Assembly: GCF_013085255.1 (NCBI RefSeq)
Contig: NZ_JABFCX010000002.1
Span: forward strand, 496,001 to 560,000
Origin: Parvularcula mediterranea
GTDB lineage: Bacteria; Pseudomonadota; Alphaproteobacteria; Caulobacterales; Parvularculaceae
DNA length: 64,000 nt
Direction: 5' to 3'
Within the stretch, counting starts at the first letter, position 1, and each line of letters starts with the position of its first letter. Positions 1-8,144 of this stretch are shown piece after piece. The notes under the pieces are model-generated. The model worked only from the letters and a program-made list of their open reading frames with translations. It had not been told where the DNA came from and did no database searches. A program made the translations under genes and the position numbers.

Positions 1-52
1 TCTCCTCCCTCGTCAAACGCAGCCAACGGTTCTCAAGCTCACGGCGGTTCAT
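1..52 (-). CDS. possible 5' end of a minus-strand gene (partial)
   Basis: Reading leftward from an ATG at position 52, the minus strand stays open to the window edge for 17 codons. The peptide begins MNRRELENRW and is charged, which looks like a cytoplasmic protein start. There is no convincing Shine-Dalgarno sequence. It would be divergent from dctP, leaving about 120 bp for promoters. The fragment is too short to identify; it may be chance. Confidence 0.3.
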   Translation of the reverse strand, partial: MNRRELENRWLRLTREE

Positions 53-171
53 GGAGAGAGGATAGCCTGACCAGCTCCCGCGCGCCTATTGGCCAAAACA
101 CCGCTCTGGACGCATGCCCCGCACCCCTCCAATGTGCGGCGCTCAGGGAAACACCGGACATCAGGGGCAGA

Positions 172-1302
172 ATGGCTGACAAGGCACGCCGCGGATTTTT
201 GAAGACAGCGGCCCTCGCCGCTCCTCTGGCGCTGGCCGCCTGCGACTGCGCTGAGCGCTGCGCAGCCGTCGCGCCCGCGCAGGCAGCGGCGGGGATCGAG
301 CCGCGGCGCCTCAAGATGGTGACCACCTGGCCCAAGGATTTCCCGGGCCTCGGGGACTCCGCCGAGCGCACGGCAGCTTTTGTCGGCATGCTGTCTGGCG
401 GCGCGATCCAGATCGAAGTCTTCGCAGCGGGCGAGCTCGTCGGCGCGTTCGACAGCTTTGACGCTGTCGCTTCGGGTGCTGCTGATCTTTATCACGGTGC
501 GGACTATTACTGGACGTCGAAGTCCCGGGCCTATCCCTATTTCACCGCCGTCCCCTTCGGCATGACGGTGACCGAGCAGATCGGCTGGCTTGAAGCAGGC
601 GGCGGGCAGGAGCTCTGGGACCGTCTCGCCGCGCCCTTCGGCATCAAGCCGTTCGCGGCGGGCAACACAGGCCACCAGCTTGGCGGCTGGTTCAAGAATG
701 AGCTGACGGACGTTGATGGCCTGAGGGGCCTTAAGATTCGTATGCCCGGCATTGGCGGCGAAGTGATGCGCCGCGCAGGTGCCTCGCCTGTTCTTCTTCC
801 GGGTTCGGAGCTTTACCAGTCGCTCCAGTCCGGCGCGATCAGCGCCACCGAATGGGTAGGCCCCTGGAACGATCTTGCCATGGGCTTCTACCGCGAGGCC
901 AAGTACTACATGTGGCCAGGGTTCCACGAGCCGAACGCCCAGCTCTCGATGGGGATGAACCTCGACCTCTGGAACAGCTTCTCGGCTCAGGAGCAGGCGA
1001 TCTTCAACGCCGCAGCGCGCTCAGCGAACCATGAGCTGATCGGTACGTATGTCATCAGGAACGCCGATGCCCTCCGTGTCCTGACCGAAGAACATGGCGC
1101 TGAGCTGACGCCGATGCCCGAAGACGTGATGGCGCTCCTCGCAGAGAAGACGACAGAGGTTCTCGAGGAAATCGCGGACTCGTCGCCCATCGCGCGGGAG
1201 ATCCATGACAGCTACATGGCGACCCTCAGGGACACGATGAAGCTCACGGCGATCACCGACGCAGCCTATATCGACCTGCGCCAGCGCCTGATCGGAGGCT
1301 GA
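172..1302 (+). CDS. dctP: TRAP transporter substrate-binding protein, DctP/TakP-like lipoprotein
   Basis: Periplasmic solute receptor of a tripartite ATP-independent (TRAP) importer. The N-terminus carries a twin-arginine motif (Arg6-Arg7, RRGFLK) and then a lipobox LAAC with Cys24, so it is probably Tat-exported and lipid-anchored. The mature part matches DctP receptors, with family segments such as TTWPKDFPGLG, GNTGHQLGGWF, LKIRMPG (the carboxylate-binding Arg) and ATEWVGPWND. These are closest in my memory to the 2-oxo-acid receptor TakP, so a 2-oxo acid or similar organic acid is the likely ligand (inference). 376 aa is normal. It heads an operon with a CPBP-like gene and dctQM, which supports the assignment. 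Confidence 0.9.
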   Translation: MADKARRGFLKTAALAAPLALAACDCAERCAAVAPAQAAAGIEPRRLKMVTTWPKDFPGLGDSAERTAAFVGMLSGGAIQIEVFAAGELVGAFDSFDAVASGAADLYHGADYYWTSKSRAYPYFTAVPFGMTVTEQIGWLEAGGGQELWDRLAAPFGIKPFAAGNTGHQLGGWFKNELTDVDGLRGLKIRMPGIGGEVMRRAGASPVLLPGSELYQSLQSGAISATEWVGPWNDLAMGFYREAKYYMWPGFHEPNAQLSMGMNLDLWNSFSAQEQAIFNAAARSANHELIGTYVIRNADALRVLTEEHGAELTPMPEDVMALLAEKTTEVLEEIADSSPIAREIHDSYMATLRDTMKLTAITDAAYIDLRQRLIGG

Positions 1303-1305
1303 GCC

Positions 1306-1806
1306 ATGTTCCCGTTTTCCAAGCTCAGCGATCCCAAGACGTCATTCCCCGTGGTGGTGGGCCTCGGCTGGCTCACCGCGACGATCCCTGCCCTGATCAT
1401 CGTCAACCTTCTCCAGATGGTCCTTCCGCCCGAGGCATTCCAAGCCGTTGAGGACGCGCTCATCTCCGGCGAGATGCCCTTCTGGGTCGACGCCGTCAGC
1501 ATCGTGCTCTTCGCACCGCTAGTCGAAACGCTCATCATGGGTCTCGTCTTCTGGCTCAGCCGCCTTGTCGGCCTCGGAGTCCGCGGACAGGTCATCGTGC
1601 AGGTGATCTTCTGGGCCGCCGCCCACGGAGCATTTGCCTTTGCGTGGGCATTCGGCCCGGCATGGATCTTCTTCGTCCTCGCCATCATCTGGGTCGGTCA
1701 GCGCGAGGCGTCGTCAGGCAAGGCCTTCTGGGCCGTCTTCCTCGTCCACGCGCTGAACAATGGCCTTGCGACAGCAGCCATCGCGGCGGAGCGTTTCGCG
1801 GGATGA
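1306..1806 (+). CDS. CPBP (CAAX protease/bacteriocin-processing) family membrane protein
   Basis: A 166-aa polytopic protein with about four to five hydrophobic helices. It shows a CPBP-like pattern: PLVETLIMG where motif 1 (EExxxR) would be, FWAAAHGAF for motif 2 and HALNNG for motif 3. Motif 1 has only one Glu and lacks the Arg, so protease activity is doubtful. It begins 3 bp after dctP and its TGA overlaps the dctQ ATG (ATGA), so it is translated within the TRAP operon. A role in transporter assembly or quality control is only a guess. Confidence 0.65.
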   Translation: MFPFSKLSDPKTSFPVVVGLGWLTATIPALIIVNLLQMVLPPEAFQAVEDALISGEMPFWVDAVSIVLFAPLVETLIMGLVFWLSRLVGLGVRGQVIVQVIFWAAAHGAFAFAWAFGPAWIFFVLAIIWVGQREASSGKAFWAVFLVHALNNGLATAAIAAERFAG

Positions 1807-2360
1807 GCGTGAAGATCGCAGCCCTCATCCTGCTGCTCCTGCCTCTTCTAGCAGCCCTGCGCGTCCCAGCGGTGGAAGACGTCCTCACACGGATCGTCAA
1901 GCTCGGCTTCGTCATCGGCGCAGCCGCCTGCCTGCCGCTCTTTCTCGTCCAGTTCGCCGTGGTGATCTTGAGGAGCGTTTTCTCGATCAGTCTCATTTGG
2001 CTTCAGGAATCGACCCTCTACCTCTTCGGCGCGATGTTCCTCCTGTCGAGCGGATGGCTCCTCCTGACCGAGGGGCACGTCCGTGTCGACATCTTCTACG
2101 CCAAGATGAGCGAGGCCCGCGCGCGGATCGTCGACCTTCTTGGCACCACGCTCTTTGTCCTGCCGATCTCCATGCTGATCATCTATGTCAGCTGGAACTA
2201 TGTCGGCACCAGCTGGGCGCAGATGGAACGCAGCCAGGAAGCTTCAGGCATCCACGCCGTCTTCCTCCTCAAATCCATGATCCCCGCCTTCGCTGTCCTC
2301 CTCCTCTTCGCAGGAGAGGTCAGGATCATCCGCCTCCTGAAGGGCGCGCGCGATGCTTGA
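1803..2360 (+). CDS. dctQ: TRAP transporter small permease, DctQ
   Basis: 185 aa, four predicted transmembrane helices, the usual size and topology of DctQ subunits. The segment around WLQESTLYLF matches the family helix that packs on DctM. The start is fixed by the ATGA overlap with the CPBP-like gene. Its 3' end overlaps the dctM start by 8 bp (ATGCTTGA). Together with DctM it forms the inner-membrane sodium- or proton-coupled import unit for the ligand delivered by the upstream receptor. Confidence 0.88.
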   Translation: MSVKIAALILLLLPLLAALRVPAVEDVLTRIVKLGFVIGAAACLPLFLVQFAVVILRSVFSISLIWLQESTLYLFGAMFLLSSGWLLLTEGHVRVDIFYAKMSEARARIVDLLGTTLFVLPISMLIIYVSWNYVGTSWAQMERSQEASGIHAVFLLKSMIPAFAVLLLFAGEVRIIRLLKGARDA

Positions 2361-3957
2361 CCAGGCGATCCTCTGCTTCTGCGCCTGCGCCACGTGGCTC
2401 GACATCGCCATGGTCGTGGTCCTGTGCGCATGTCTTCTGGCAGGCTTCCCGGCGGCGTTCACGCTGGCAGGCACGGCGTTGGTCTTCGCGCTGATCGGCC
2501 TCGCGATGGGGGTTCTCGACCCCACCTTCATCACCGAGCCCTTCCCCATACGGATCTTCGGGATCATCAAGAACCAGGTGCTCCTCGCTGTGCCGCTGTT
2601 CGTCCTGATGGGCGTGATCCTCGAGCGGGCGAAGGTGGCCGAGGAACTGCTCGAGACGACCGCACGTCTCTTCGGCCCCCTGCCCGGCGGGCTCGGCATC
2701 GGGGTCATGCTCGTCGGTGCGCTGCTGGCAGCCTCCACCGGCATCGTGGGCGCGACGGTCGTCACGATGGGCCTTCTCAGCCTACCGACGATGCTCAGAC
2801 GCGGCTACTCGCCCGCGCTCTCCTCAGGCACGATCGCAGCGGCAGGGACTCTGGGTCAGGTCATCCCGCCCTCGATCGTCCTCATCCTCCTCGGCGACGT
2901 CATGTCGAACGCCTATCAGGAGGCACAGATCAGCCAGGGCATCTTCTCGCCCGAGCCTGTGTCCGTAGGCGACCTTTTTGCAGGCGCGCTCGTGCCGGGC
3001 TTCGTCCTCGTCGGCCTCTACCTTCTCTACCTCACGGCCACCGCGATCCTGAACCCGAAGGCGTCCCCAGCCGTTCCCGCAGAGGACCGCTTCACCTTCA
3101 AAGAAGGCGCCATCGCTGCGGCGAAAACCTTGCCCGCGCCGATCCTTCTCATCATCGCCGTCCTCGGCTCGATCCTCACAGGCGTTGCCACGGCCACCGA
3201 AGCGTCCGCCATCGGCGCAGCGGGCGCGTTCCTCATCGCAGGCAGCAAGCGCGACGTGGTTCAGGGCCCTCTTCGCTACCTCGCCATTGCAGGCATCGCC
3301 TCGGCTATCGTCCTCGGCCTCCTCGTCACCCAGTTCGACCTGAGGCTCGGGCGCGAGGCGAGCGCTGCGGACAGCTTTGGCATCGTCCTCGCCATGATCG
3401 CCACCGGCGTCCTGGGCGCTGGCCTCCTCGGCAGCATCGTTGCCGTCGGCCGTGCCCTCCTCTGGCCGATGCTCAGCCAGACGACGAAGGTCACCTCGAT
3501 GGTCTTCACCATCCTCATCGGCGCGGCGCTCTTCAGTCTCGTCTTCCGGGGCCTCGGCGGTGACGAGACCGTCGCCCATGCCCTGGAGTCGGCGCCCGGC
3601 GGAACCTTCGGTGCGCTCATCATGGTCATGGTGGTGATGTTCCTCCTCGGCTTCTTCCTCGACTTCATCGAGATCACGCTGGTCGTCGTGCCCTTGGTCG
3701 CACCGCCGCTTCTCATGGCAGGGGTTGATCCGGTCTGGCTGGGCGTGCTGATGGCTGTGAACCTGCAGACGAGCTTCCTGACGCCGCCATTCGGCTTCGC
3801 GCTTTTCTACCTGCGCGGCGTGGCACCGCCGGAGGTTCCGACAGGGGCGATCTACCGAGGGGCCTTGCCCTTTGTCGGTATCCAGATCGCCATGCTTATT
3901 CTTCTCGCGCTCCTGCCGGAGCTGGCCACATGGCTTCCGGAGCGCATCTACGGCTGA
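2353..3957 (+). CDS. dctM: TRAP transporter large permease, DctM
   Basis: 534 aa with about 12-14 hydrophobic helices. Recognisable DctM segments include AVPLFVLMG, GATVVTMGLLSLP, GTLGQVIPPSIVLI and FIEITLVVVPL, and the C-terminal NLQTSFLTPPFGFALFYLRGV is diagnostic. It is about 100 aa longer than the shortest DctM proteins. The extra length lies around residues 230-370 and contains additional hydrophobic stretches, as in the TakM-type subfamily. Import-channel subunit, overlapping dctQ by 8 bp; pepP follows after 13 bp. Confidence 0.9.
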   Translation: MLDQAILCFCACATWLDIAMVVVLCACLLAGFPAAFTLAGTALVFALIGLAMGVLDPTFITEPFPIRIFGIIKNQVLLAVPLFVLMGVILERAKVAEELLETTARLFGPLPGGLGIGVMLVGALLAASTGIVGATVVTMGLLSLPTMLRRGYSPALSSGTIAAAGTLGQVIPPSIVLILLGDVMSNAYQEAQISQGIFSPEPVSVGDLFAGALVPGFVLVGLYLLYLTATAILNPKASPAVPAEDRFTFKEGAIAAAKTLPAPILLIIAVLGSILTGVATATEASAIGAAGAFLIAGSKRDVVQGPLRYLAIAGIASAIVLGLLVTQFDLRLGREASAADSFGIVLAMIATGVLGAGLLGSIVAVGRALLWPMLSQTTKVTSMVFTILIGAALFSLVFRGLGGDETVAHALESAPGGTFGALIMVMVVMFLLGFFLDFIEITLVVVPLVAPPLLMAGVDPVWLGVLMAVNLQTSFLTPPFGFALFYLRGVAPPEVPTGAIYRGALPFVGIQIAMLILLALLPELATWLPERIYG

Positions 3958-3970
3958 CGGAGGCCTCAAG

Positions 3971-5791
3971 ATGTTCCAGACGTTCGAACCCGTTTCCGAC
4001 CGCACCTTCGCGTCGCGCCACCTGCCCCTCCTGAGGGAGAAGCTGGAAGCGCGCGACCTCGACGGCCTGATCGTTCCGCATGAGGACGAATATCTCAACG
4101 AGTACCTGCCCGATCACACCGAGCGGCTGATGTGGCTCACGGGCTTCTCAGGGTCCGCAGGGTCGGCCATCGTCCTCACCAAGAAGGCCGCAGCCTTCTC
4201 CGACGGCCGCTACGCAATCCAGCTCCCCCAGCAGGTGGATGCGGATCATTTCGAGCTCCTGATGACCCATGACGTGACGCCAGAAGAATGGCTGCGCGAG
4301 AATGCCGAGCCCGGCTCGACCATCGGCTACGATCCGCTCCTCTTCTCTCTCTCGGCGCTCGAAGGCTTTGAGAAGGTCGCGAAGAAGAAGGGCTTCACCC
4401 TCAAGGCTGTCAGCCCTAACCCCATCGACGAAGCCTGGCATGGCCGCCCCGATGCTCCGACGGCGGAGGTTTATGCTCACCCGCTGAAATTTGCAGGCGA
4501 AGACCACGCCGCCAAACTCAAGCGCATCGGCGAAGACGTCCGCGAGGCCGGCGCAGACGCTGCGCTCCTCACCTCCCCCTCCTCCATCGCATGGCTCTTC
4601 AATGTGCGCGGCGGTGACGTGCACGCAGCACCCCTGCCCCTTGGCCGCGGCATCATCCACGCCGATGGCACAGGCGAGCTCTTCCTTGATCCGCGCAAAG
4701 TCACAGCCGAGCTCCGCGCCCATCTCGGCGAGCATGTCATGCTGTTTGACGAAACCGCCGTGGACGAACGGCTCACGGCCCTCGGCAAGGAAGGCAAGAG
4801 CGTCCTCATCGACCGAGGCCTCACCCCCGTCCACTTCATCAGTGTCGTGACCGAAGCTGGCGGCCATGTCGTCAAGGGCGAAGACCCCGTCTCCCTCCCC
4901 CGAGCCATCAAGAATGAGACCGAGATCGAAGGCTCCCGCCGAGCCCATATCCGCGACGGAGCAGCCGTCACCCGCTTCCTCCACTGGCTCCACGATGAGG
5001 CGGACAGCGGCGATATCTCCGAGATAAACACGGCGGAGAAGCTCGAGAACTTCCGTCGCGAAACCGGCGTCCTCAAGGATATCAGCTTCGACACCATCAC
5101 CGGGTCAGGCCCCCACGGCGCGATGGCCCACTATCGCGTCTCCACCGAGACCGACCGCAAGCTCCAGCCGGGTGAGCTCTATCTCGTCGACTCAGGTGGT
5201 CAGTATGAGGACGGCACCACCGACATCACCCGCGTTGTCGCCGTTGGCGCACCGACCCGAGAGATGCGCGAGCGCTACACCCTCGTCCTCAAGGGGCACA
5301 TCGGCCTCGCCCTCGCCCGCTTCCCTAAGGGGACGTCAGGCCACGCCCTCGACTGCCTCGCAAGGCTCCCCCTCTGGAAGGCAGGCTTTGACTATGACCA
5401 CGGCACGGGCCACGGCGTCGGCAGCTTCCTTTCAGTCCACGAAGGGCCGCAGAAGATCTCCAAGCACGCCATTGCCCAGCCTCTCGTGCCCGGGATGATC
5501 TGCTCGAACGAGCCCGGCTACTACAAGGCCGAGAACTACGGCATCCGCATCGAGAACCTCATCGTCGTCACCGAGGCCACGCCCATCGACGGCGGCGAAC
5601 GCCCGATGATAGCCTTCGAGAACCTCACCCTTGCCCCTCTCGAGCGCGAACTCATCAACCCTGACATGCTCACCGAGGAAGAAATCCGCTGGGTCGATGA
5701 CTACCACGCCGAGGTGAAGGCGAAGATTTCGAGCCAGCTCCCGAAAGAAGACGCGGAATGGCTTGCCGAGCGCTGCCAACCGCTTAGGTGA
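3971..5791 (+). CDS. pepP: Xaa-Pro aminopeptidase, M24B family
   Basis: Cytoplasmic metallopeptidase that removes an N-terminal residue preceding proline. The start is at 3971, where GGAGG lies 8-12 bp upstream; an upstream in-frame extension has no such site. The 606-aa protein has two creatinase N-like domains (about 1-300) and a pita-bread catalytic domain. Metal-ligand segments are visible: SGGQYEDGTTDITR, HGTGHGVG (His477) and NEPGYY. The long form is typical of alphaproteobacteria. It lies 13 bp after dctM, so peptide turnover may be co-expressed with organic-acid uptake (inference). Confidence 0.92.
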   Translation: MFQTFEPVSDRTFASRHLPLLREKLEARDLDGLIVPHEDEYLNEYLPDHTERLMWLTGFSGSAGSAIVLTKKAAAFSDGRYAIQLPQQVDADHFELLMTHDVTPEEWLRENAEPGSTIGYDPLLFSLSALEGFEKVAKKKGFTLKAVSPNPIDEAWHGRPDAPTAEVYAHPLKFAGEDHAAKLKRIGEDVREAGADAALLTSPSSIAWLFNVRGGDVHAAPLPLGRGIIHADGTGELFLDPRKVTAELRAHLGEHVMLFDETAVDERLTALGKEGKSVLIDRGLTPVHFISVVTEAGGHVVKGEDPVSLPRAIKNETEIEGSRRAHIRDGAAVTRFLHWLHDEADSGDISEINTAEKLENFRRETGVLKDISFDTITGSGPHGAMAHYRVSTETDRKLQPGELYLVDSGGQYEDGTTDITRVVAVGAPTREMRERYTLVLKGHIGLALARFPKGTSGHALDCLARLPLWKAGFDYDHGTGHGVGSFLSVHEGPQKISKHAIAQPLVPGMICSNEPGYYKAENYGIRIENLIVVTEATPIDGGERPMIAFENLTLAPLERELINPDMLTEEEIRWVDDYHAEVKAKISSQLPKEDAEWLAERCQPLR

Positions 5792-5859
5792 CAGATCGTC
5801 GCAGCGACGGAACGAAATCTGATCTGACGGAACTCTTTGGGCTACAACCCAAAAACGGG

Positions 5860-5887
5860 CTCAGCAGGCAGGCTGAGTTTGCTTTTT
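5860..5887 (+). terminator. probable rho-independent terminator after pepP
   Basis: Stem CTCAGC (5860-5865) pairs with GCTGAG (5872-5877) around a 6-nt loop, followed by TTTGCTTTTT. A second small hairpin, TTTGGG/CCCAAA, lies just upstream. Its position between pepP and the LOV kinase gene fits the end of the TRAP-pepP transcript. Confidence 0.5.
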
Positions 5888-5913
5888 GATAAATTCCGTC
5901 TGGAGAGAGATCG

Positions 5914-6930
5914 GTGGAATCACAGGAACTGGACGGGCTGAAGGCCCGTGCCTTTGAGCGATTCCCCATCGCTTTCGTGCTGACGAACCCCCGTCGCGAG
6001 GACAATCCGATTGTGTACGTGAACCGGGCCTTCGAACGGCTGACGGGCTACTCGGCAGACTCCGCCATCGGGAGGAATTGCCGCTTCCTTCAGGGCGAGC
6101 AGACCGACCCCGGCGCTGTCGCCCGGCTCGGTGACGCCATCAAGGAGCGCCGCTCCCACAAGACCAAGCTTCTCAATGTCCGGGCCGACGGCTCTGAGTT
6201 CATGAACGAGCTAATCATCGAGCCGATTTACGACGACCAGGGTGATCTGAGCGCCTTCCTCGGTCTGCAGCGCCGAGCCGATGACAGGTCTTCCGACCTC
6301 GACCGCGCTGAAAGCCAGCTTTTCGAAATTCAGCACCGCGTGAAGAACCACCTCCAGATGGTCGTCTCCATGATCCGGCTGCAAAGCCAGAAGGCTGGTC
6401 GCGGCGATCCCGGTATAGACTATGAGGCTCTCGCCTATCGCATCGAGACCCTCCAGCTCCTCTATCAGGAGATGAACCGGACGGGCGAAGAGGCGGATGT
6501 GCCGATGGGCGCCTACATCTCACGAATCGCGACGACCATCGGACACCTCGAAAGCCGCGAGAACATCCGCCTGAACATTGCGACGGAGAGCTTCTACGTG
6601 CCGGTCGAGACCGCAGCTCGGATTGGGCTCATTGCGTCAGAGATCATTACCAACGCCTTCCAACACGCCTTTCAAGGCAAGACGGCAGGGCTCGTCGAAG
6701 TGGGACTGCGCCAGCTTTCCGGCGGGATCATGCGGCTCGAGGTCATGGATGACGGCGTCGGCATGCCCGAGGGCTCGACATGGCCAGAAGGTAACACCAT
6801 GGGCGCATCCATCGTCTCCGCTCTCCTCGCGGGGATCGATGGCAAGATGGACATCGCGAGGGGGGTTGCGGGAACGACGTTCACAGTCGATGTTCCGCTC
6901 ACCGAAACCCGCGCGAAACATGAAAATTAG
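5914..6930 (+). CDS. LOV-domain blue-light sensor histidine kinase, HisKA_2 type
   Basis: 338-aa soluble kinase. Residues 12-115 form a LOV/PAS domain with the intact flavin-adduct motif GRNCRFLQ (photoactive Cys56). A HisKA_2 dimerisation helix follows, with the phospho-acceptor motif QHRVKNHLQ (His141). A complete HATPase comes last, with an N-box (ITNAFQHAF) and G1 box (DDGVGMP). The start codon is GTG, preceded by GGAGAGAG at 5902. Such short LOV kinases often feed the PhyR/EcfG general stress pathway in alphaproteobacteria; no response regulator lies beside it here. Its 3' end overlaps the next gene by 11 bp. Confidence 0.9.
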   Translation: MESQELDGLKARAFERFPIAFVLTNPRREDNPIVYVNRAFERLTGYSADSAIGRNCRFLQGEQTDPGAVARLGDAIKERRSHKTKLLNVRADGSEFMNELIIEPIYDDQGDLSAFLGLQRRADDRSSDLDRAESQLFEIQHRVKNHLQMVVSMIRLQSQKAGRGDPGIDYEALAYRIETLQLLYQEMNRTGEEADVPMGAYISRIATTIGHLESRENIRLNIATESFYVPVETAARIGLIASEIITNAFQHAFQGKTAGLVEVGLRQLSGGIMRLEVMDDGVGMPEGSTWPEGNTMGASIVSALLAGIDGKMDIARGVAGTTFTVDVPLTETRAKHEN

Positions 6931-7690
6931 CCTCCTCGCCACGCTCCTTCTCGCTACGCAATCTCAAGCGCCCCTGACGCCCCAGATCATGGACGTCGAG
7001 GTCGTGCGCAGCTTTCCTCACGAGACAGACGCCTTCACCCAAGGCTTCCTCTTTGCCGACGGCGTGCTGATTGAAAGCACGGGCCGCGAAGGCCAATCGC
7101 GCCTGCGGAAGCTCAGTGTGGTGACGGGTAAGCCGACCCAGGAGATCAAGCTCCCTGACGATGTCTTCGGTGAGGGCACCGCGCGGGTGGGCGACAAGCT
7201 CGTCACCCTGACATGGCGTTCGGGCCAGGGTTTCGTCTTTGACCTGACGACTTTGCAGCAGGTCGGCGCATTCGCCTATGAAGGTGAAGGCTGGGGCCTG
7301 ACCTATGACGGCGAGAAGCTGATCATGTCAGACGGCAGCTCGCGCCTGCGGTTCCTCGACCCCGAGACCTTCGCAGAGATCGGCGGCGTCGACGTGACGA
7401 TCAGCGGTCAAGCCCTCCCCCGCCTCAATGAGCTCGAGTATGTGAACGGCCGGGTCTGGGCCAATGTCTACCTGACAGACTTCATCGTCCGCATTGATCC
7501 TGTGACCGGCAAGGTTGATCAGATCTCGGACCTTTCGGCCCTGTTCCCCCGGGAGCGGCGCAAGGACAAGCTCGGTGATGTCCTTAACGGCATCGCCTAT
7601 GAAGAAAAAACCGAACGCCTCTTCGTCACTGGCAAGAACTGGCCGCTGATGTTTGAGGTCAACCTCACACCGCGTACGGAAGGTCAGTAA
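6920..7690 (+). CDS. glutaminyl-peptide cyclotransferase (plant/bacterial beta-propeller type)
   Basis: 256 aa. It begins with a signal peptide (MKISLLATLLLATQSQA), so it acts in the periplasm or outside, converting N-terminal Gln to pyroglutamate. Family segments are FTQGFLF near the mature N-terminus, EGWGLTYDGE, LNELEYVNG, VWANVY and DVLNGIAY, spread as expected for a five-bladed propeller. The ATG at 6920 overlaps the end of the kinase gene (ATGAAAATTAG). The frame stays open far upstream inside the kinase gene, but that part is out-of-frame kinase sequence. TAATG overlap with the next gene. Confidence 0.88.
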   Translation: MKISLLATLLLATQSQAPLTPQIMDVEVVRSFPHETDAFTQGFLFADGVLIESTGREGQSRLRKLSVVTGKPTQEIKLPDDVFGEGTARVGDKLVTLTWRSGQGFVFDLTTLQQVGAFAYEGEGWGLTYDGEKLIMSDGSSRLRFLDPETFAEIGGVDVTISGQALPRLNELEYVNGRVWANVYLTDFIVRIDPVTGKVDQISDLSALFPRERRKDKLGDVLNGIAYEEKTERLFVTGKNWPLMFEVNLTPRTEGQ

Positions 7691-8142
7691 TGCCCGGACT
7701 TTGGTTCTCCGAATTCGAAGAAGGCCAGGTCTTCGACCATGAGTGGACAAGGACGATGACCGAGGCTGACAACCACATGTTCAGCCTGATGACCATGAAC
7801 CCCCAGCCGCTGCACATCGACCACCACAAGGCAGCAGCGACGGAATTCGGCAAGCCGCTGGTCAACAGCCTCTTCTCGCTGGGCTGCCTCGTTGGCATGA
7901 CCGTCAACGACACGACGCTCAACACGACCGTGGCCAATCTCGGGATGGAGAAGGTCCGCTTCCCGGCTCCCCTCTTCCACGGGGATACCGTCCGTTGCCG
8001 GACGACCGTCGTCGGGGTCAGGCCATCGAAATCACGGCCCGGTCAGGGGATCGTGACGTTCCTGCATGAGATGTTCAATCAGGACGACACGCTGGTCGCG
8101 AGCTGCGAGCGCGCTGCCCTGATGAAAGCGAAGCCTGAGTAA
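7690..8142 (+). CDS. MaoC-like (R)-specific enoyl-CoA hydratase/dehydratase
   Basis: 150-aa single hot-dog-fold protein. It contains the hydratase-2 segment with MNPQPLHIDHHKAA (Asp/His catalytic pair) and FGKPLVNSLFSLG. The C-terminal half (GDTVRCRTTVVGVRPSKSRPGQG) resembles the MaoC branch related to mesaconyl-C4-CoA hydratase, so the acyl-CoA substrate is uncertain. Translation is probably coupled to the cyclase gene through TAATG. It ends 2 bp before a convergent gene. Confidence 0.8.
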   Translation: MPGLWFSEFEEGQVFDHEWTRTMTEADNHMFSLMTMNPQPLHIDHHKAAATEFGKPLVNSLFSLGCLVGMTVNDTTLNTTVANLGMEKVRFPAPLFHGDTVRCRTTVVGVRPSKSRPGQGIVTFLHEMFNQDDTLVASCERAALMKAKPE

Positions 8143-8144
8143 CC

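Noticed and set aside
2824-4098. 424-codon minus-strand frame opposite dctM
   Set aside because: Dominated by Asp, Glu, Arg and His from antisense reading of hydrophobic codons; dctM is certain.
6578-6919. Extended N-terminus for the glutaminyl cyclase reading into the kinase gene
   Set aside because: It is an out-of-frame shadow of the HATPase domain; the signal peptide begins at 6920.
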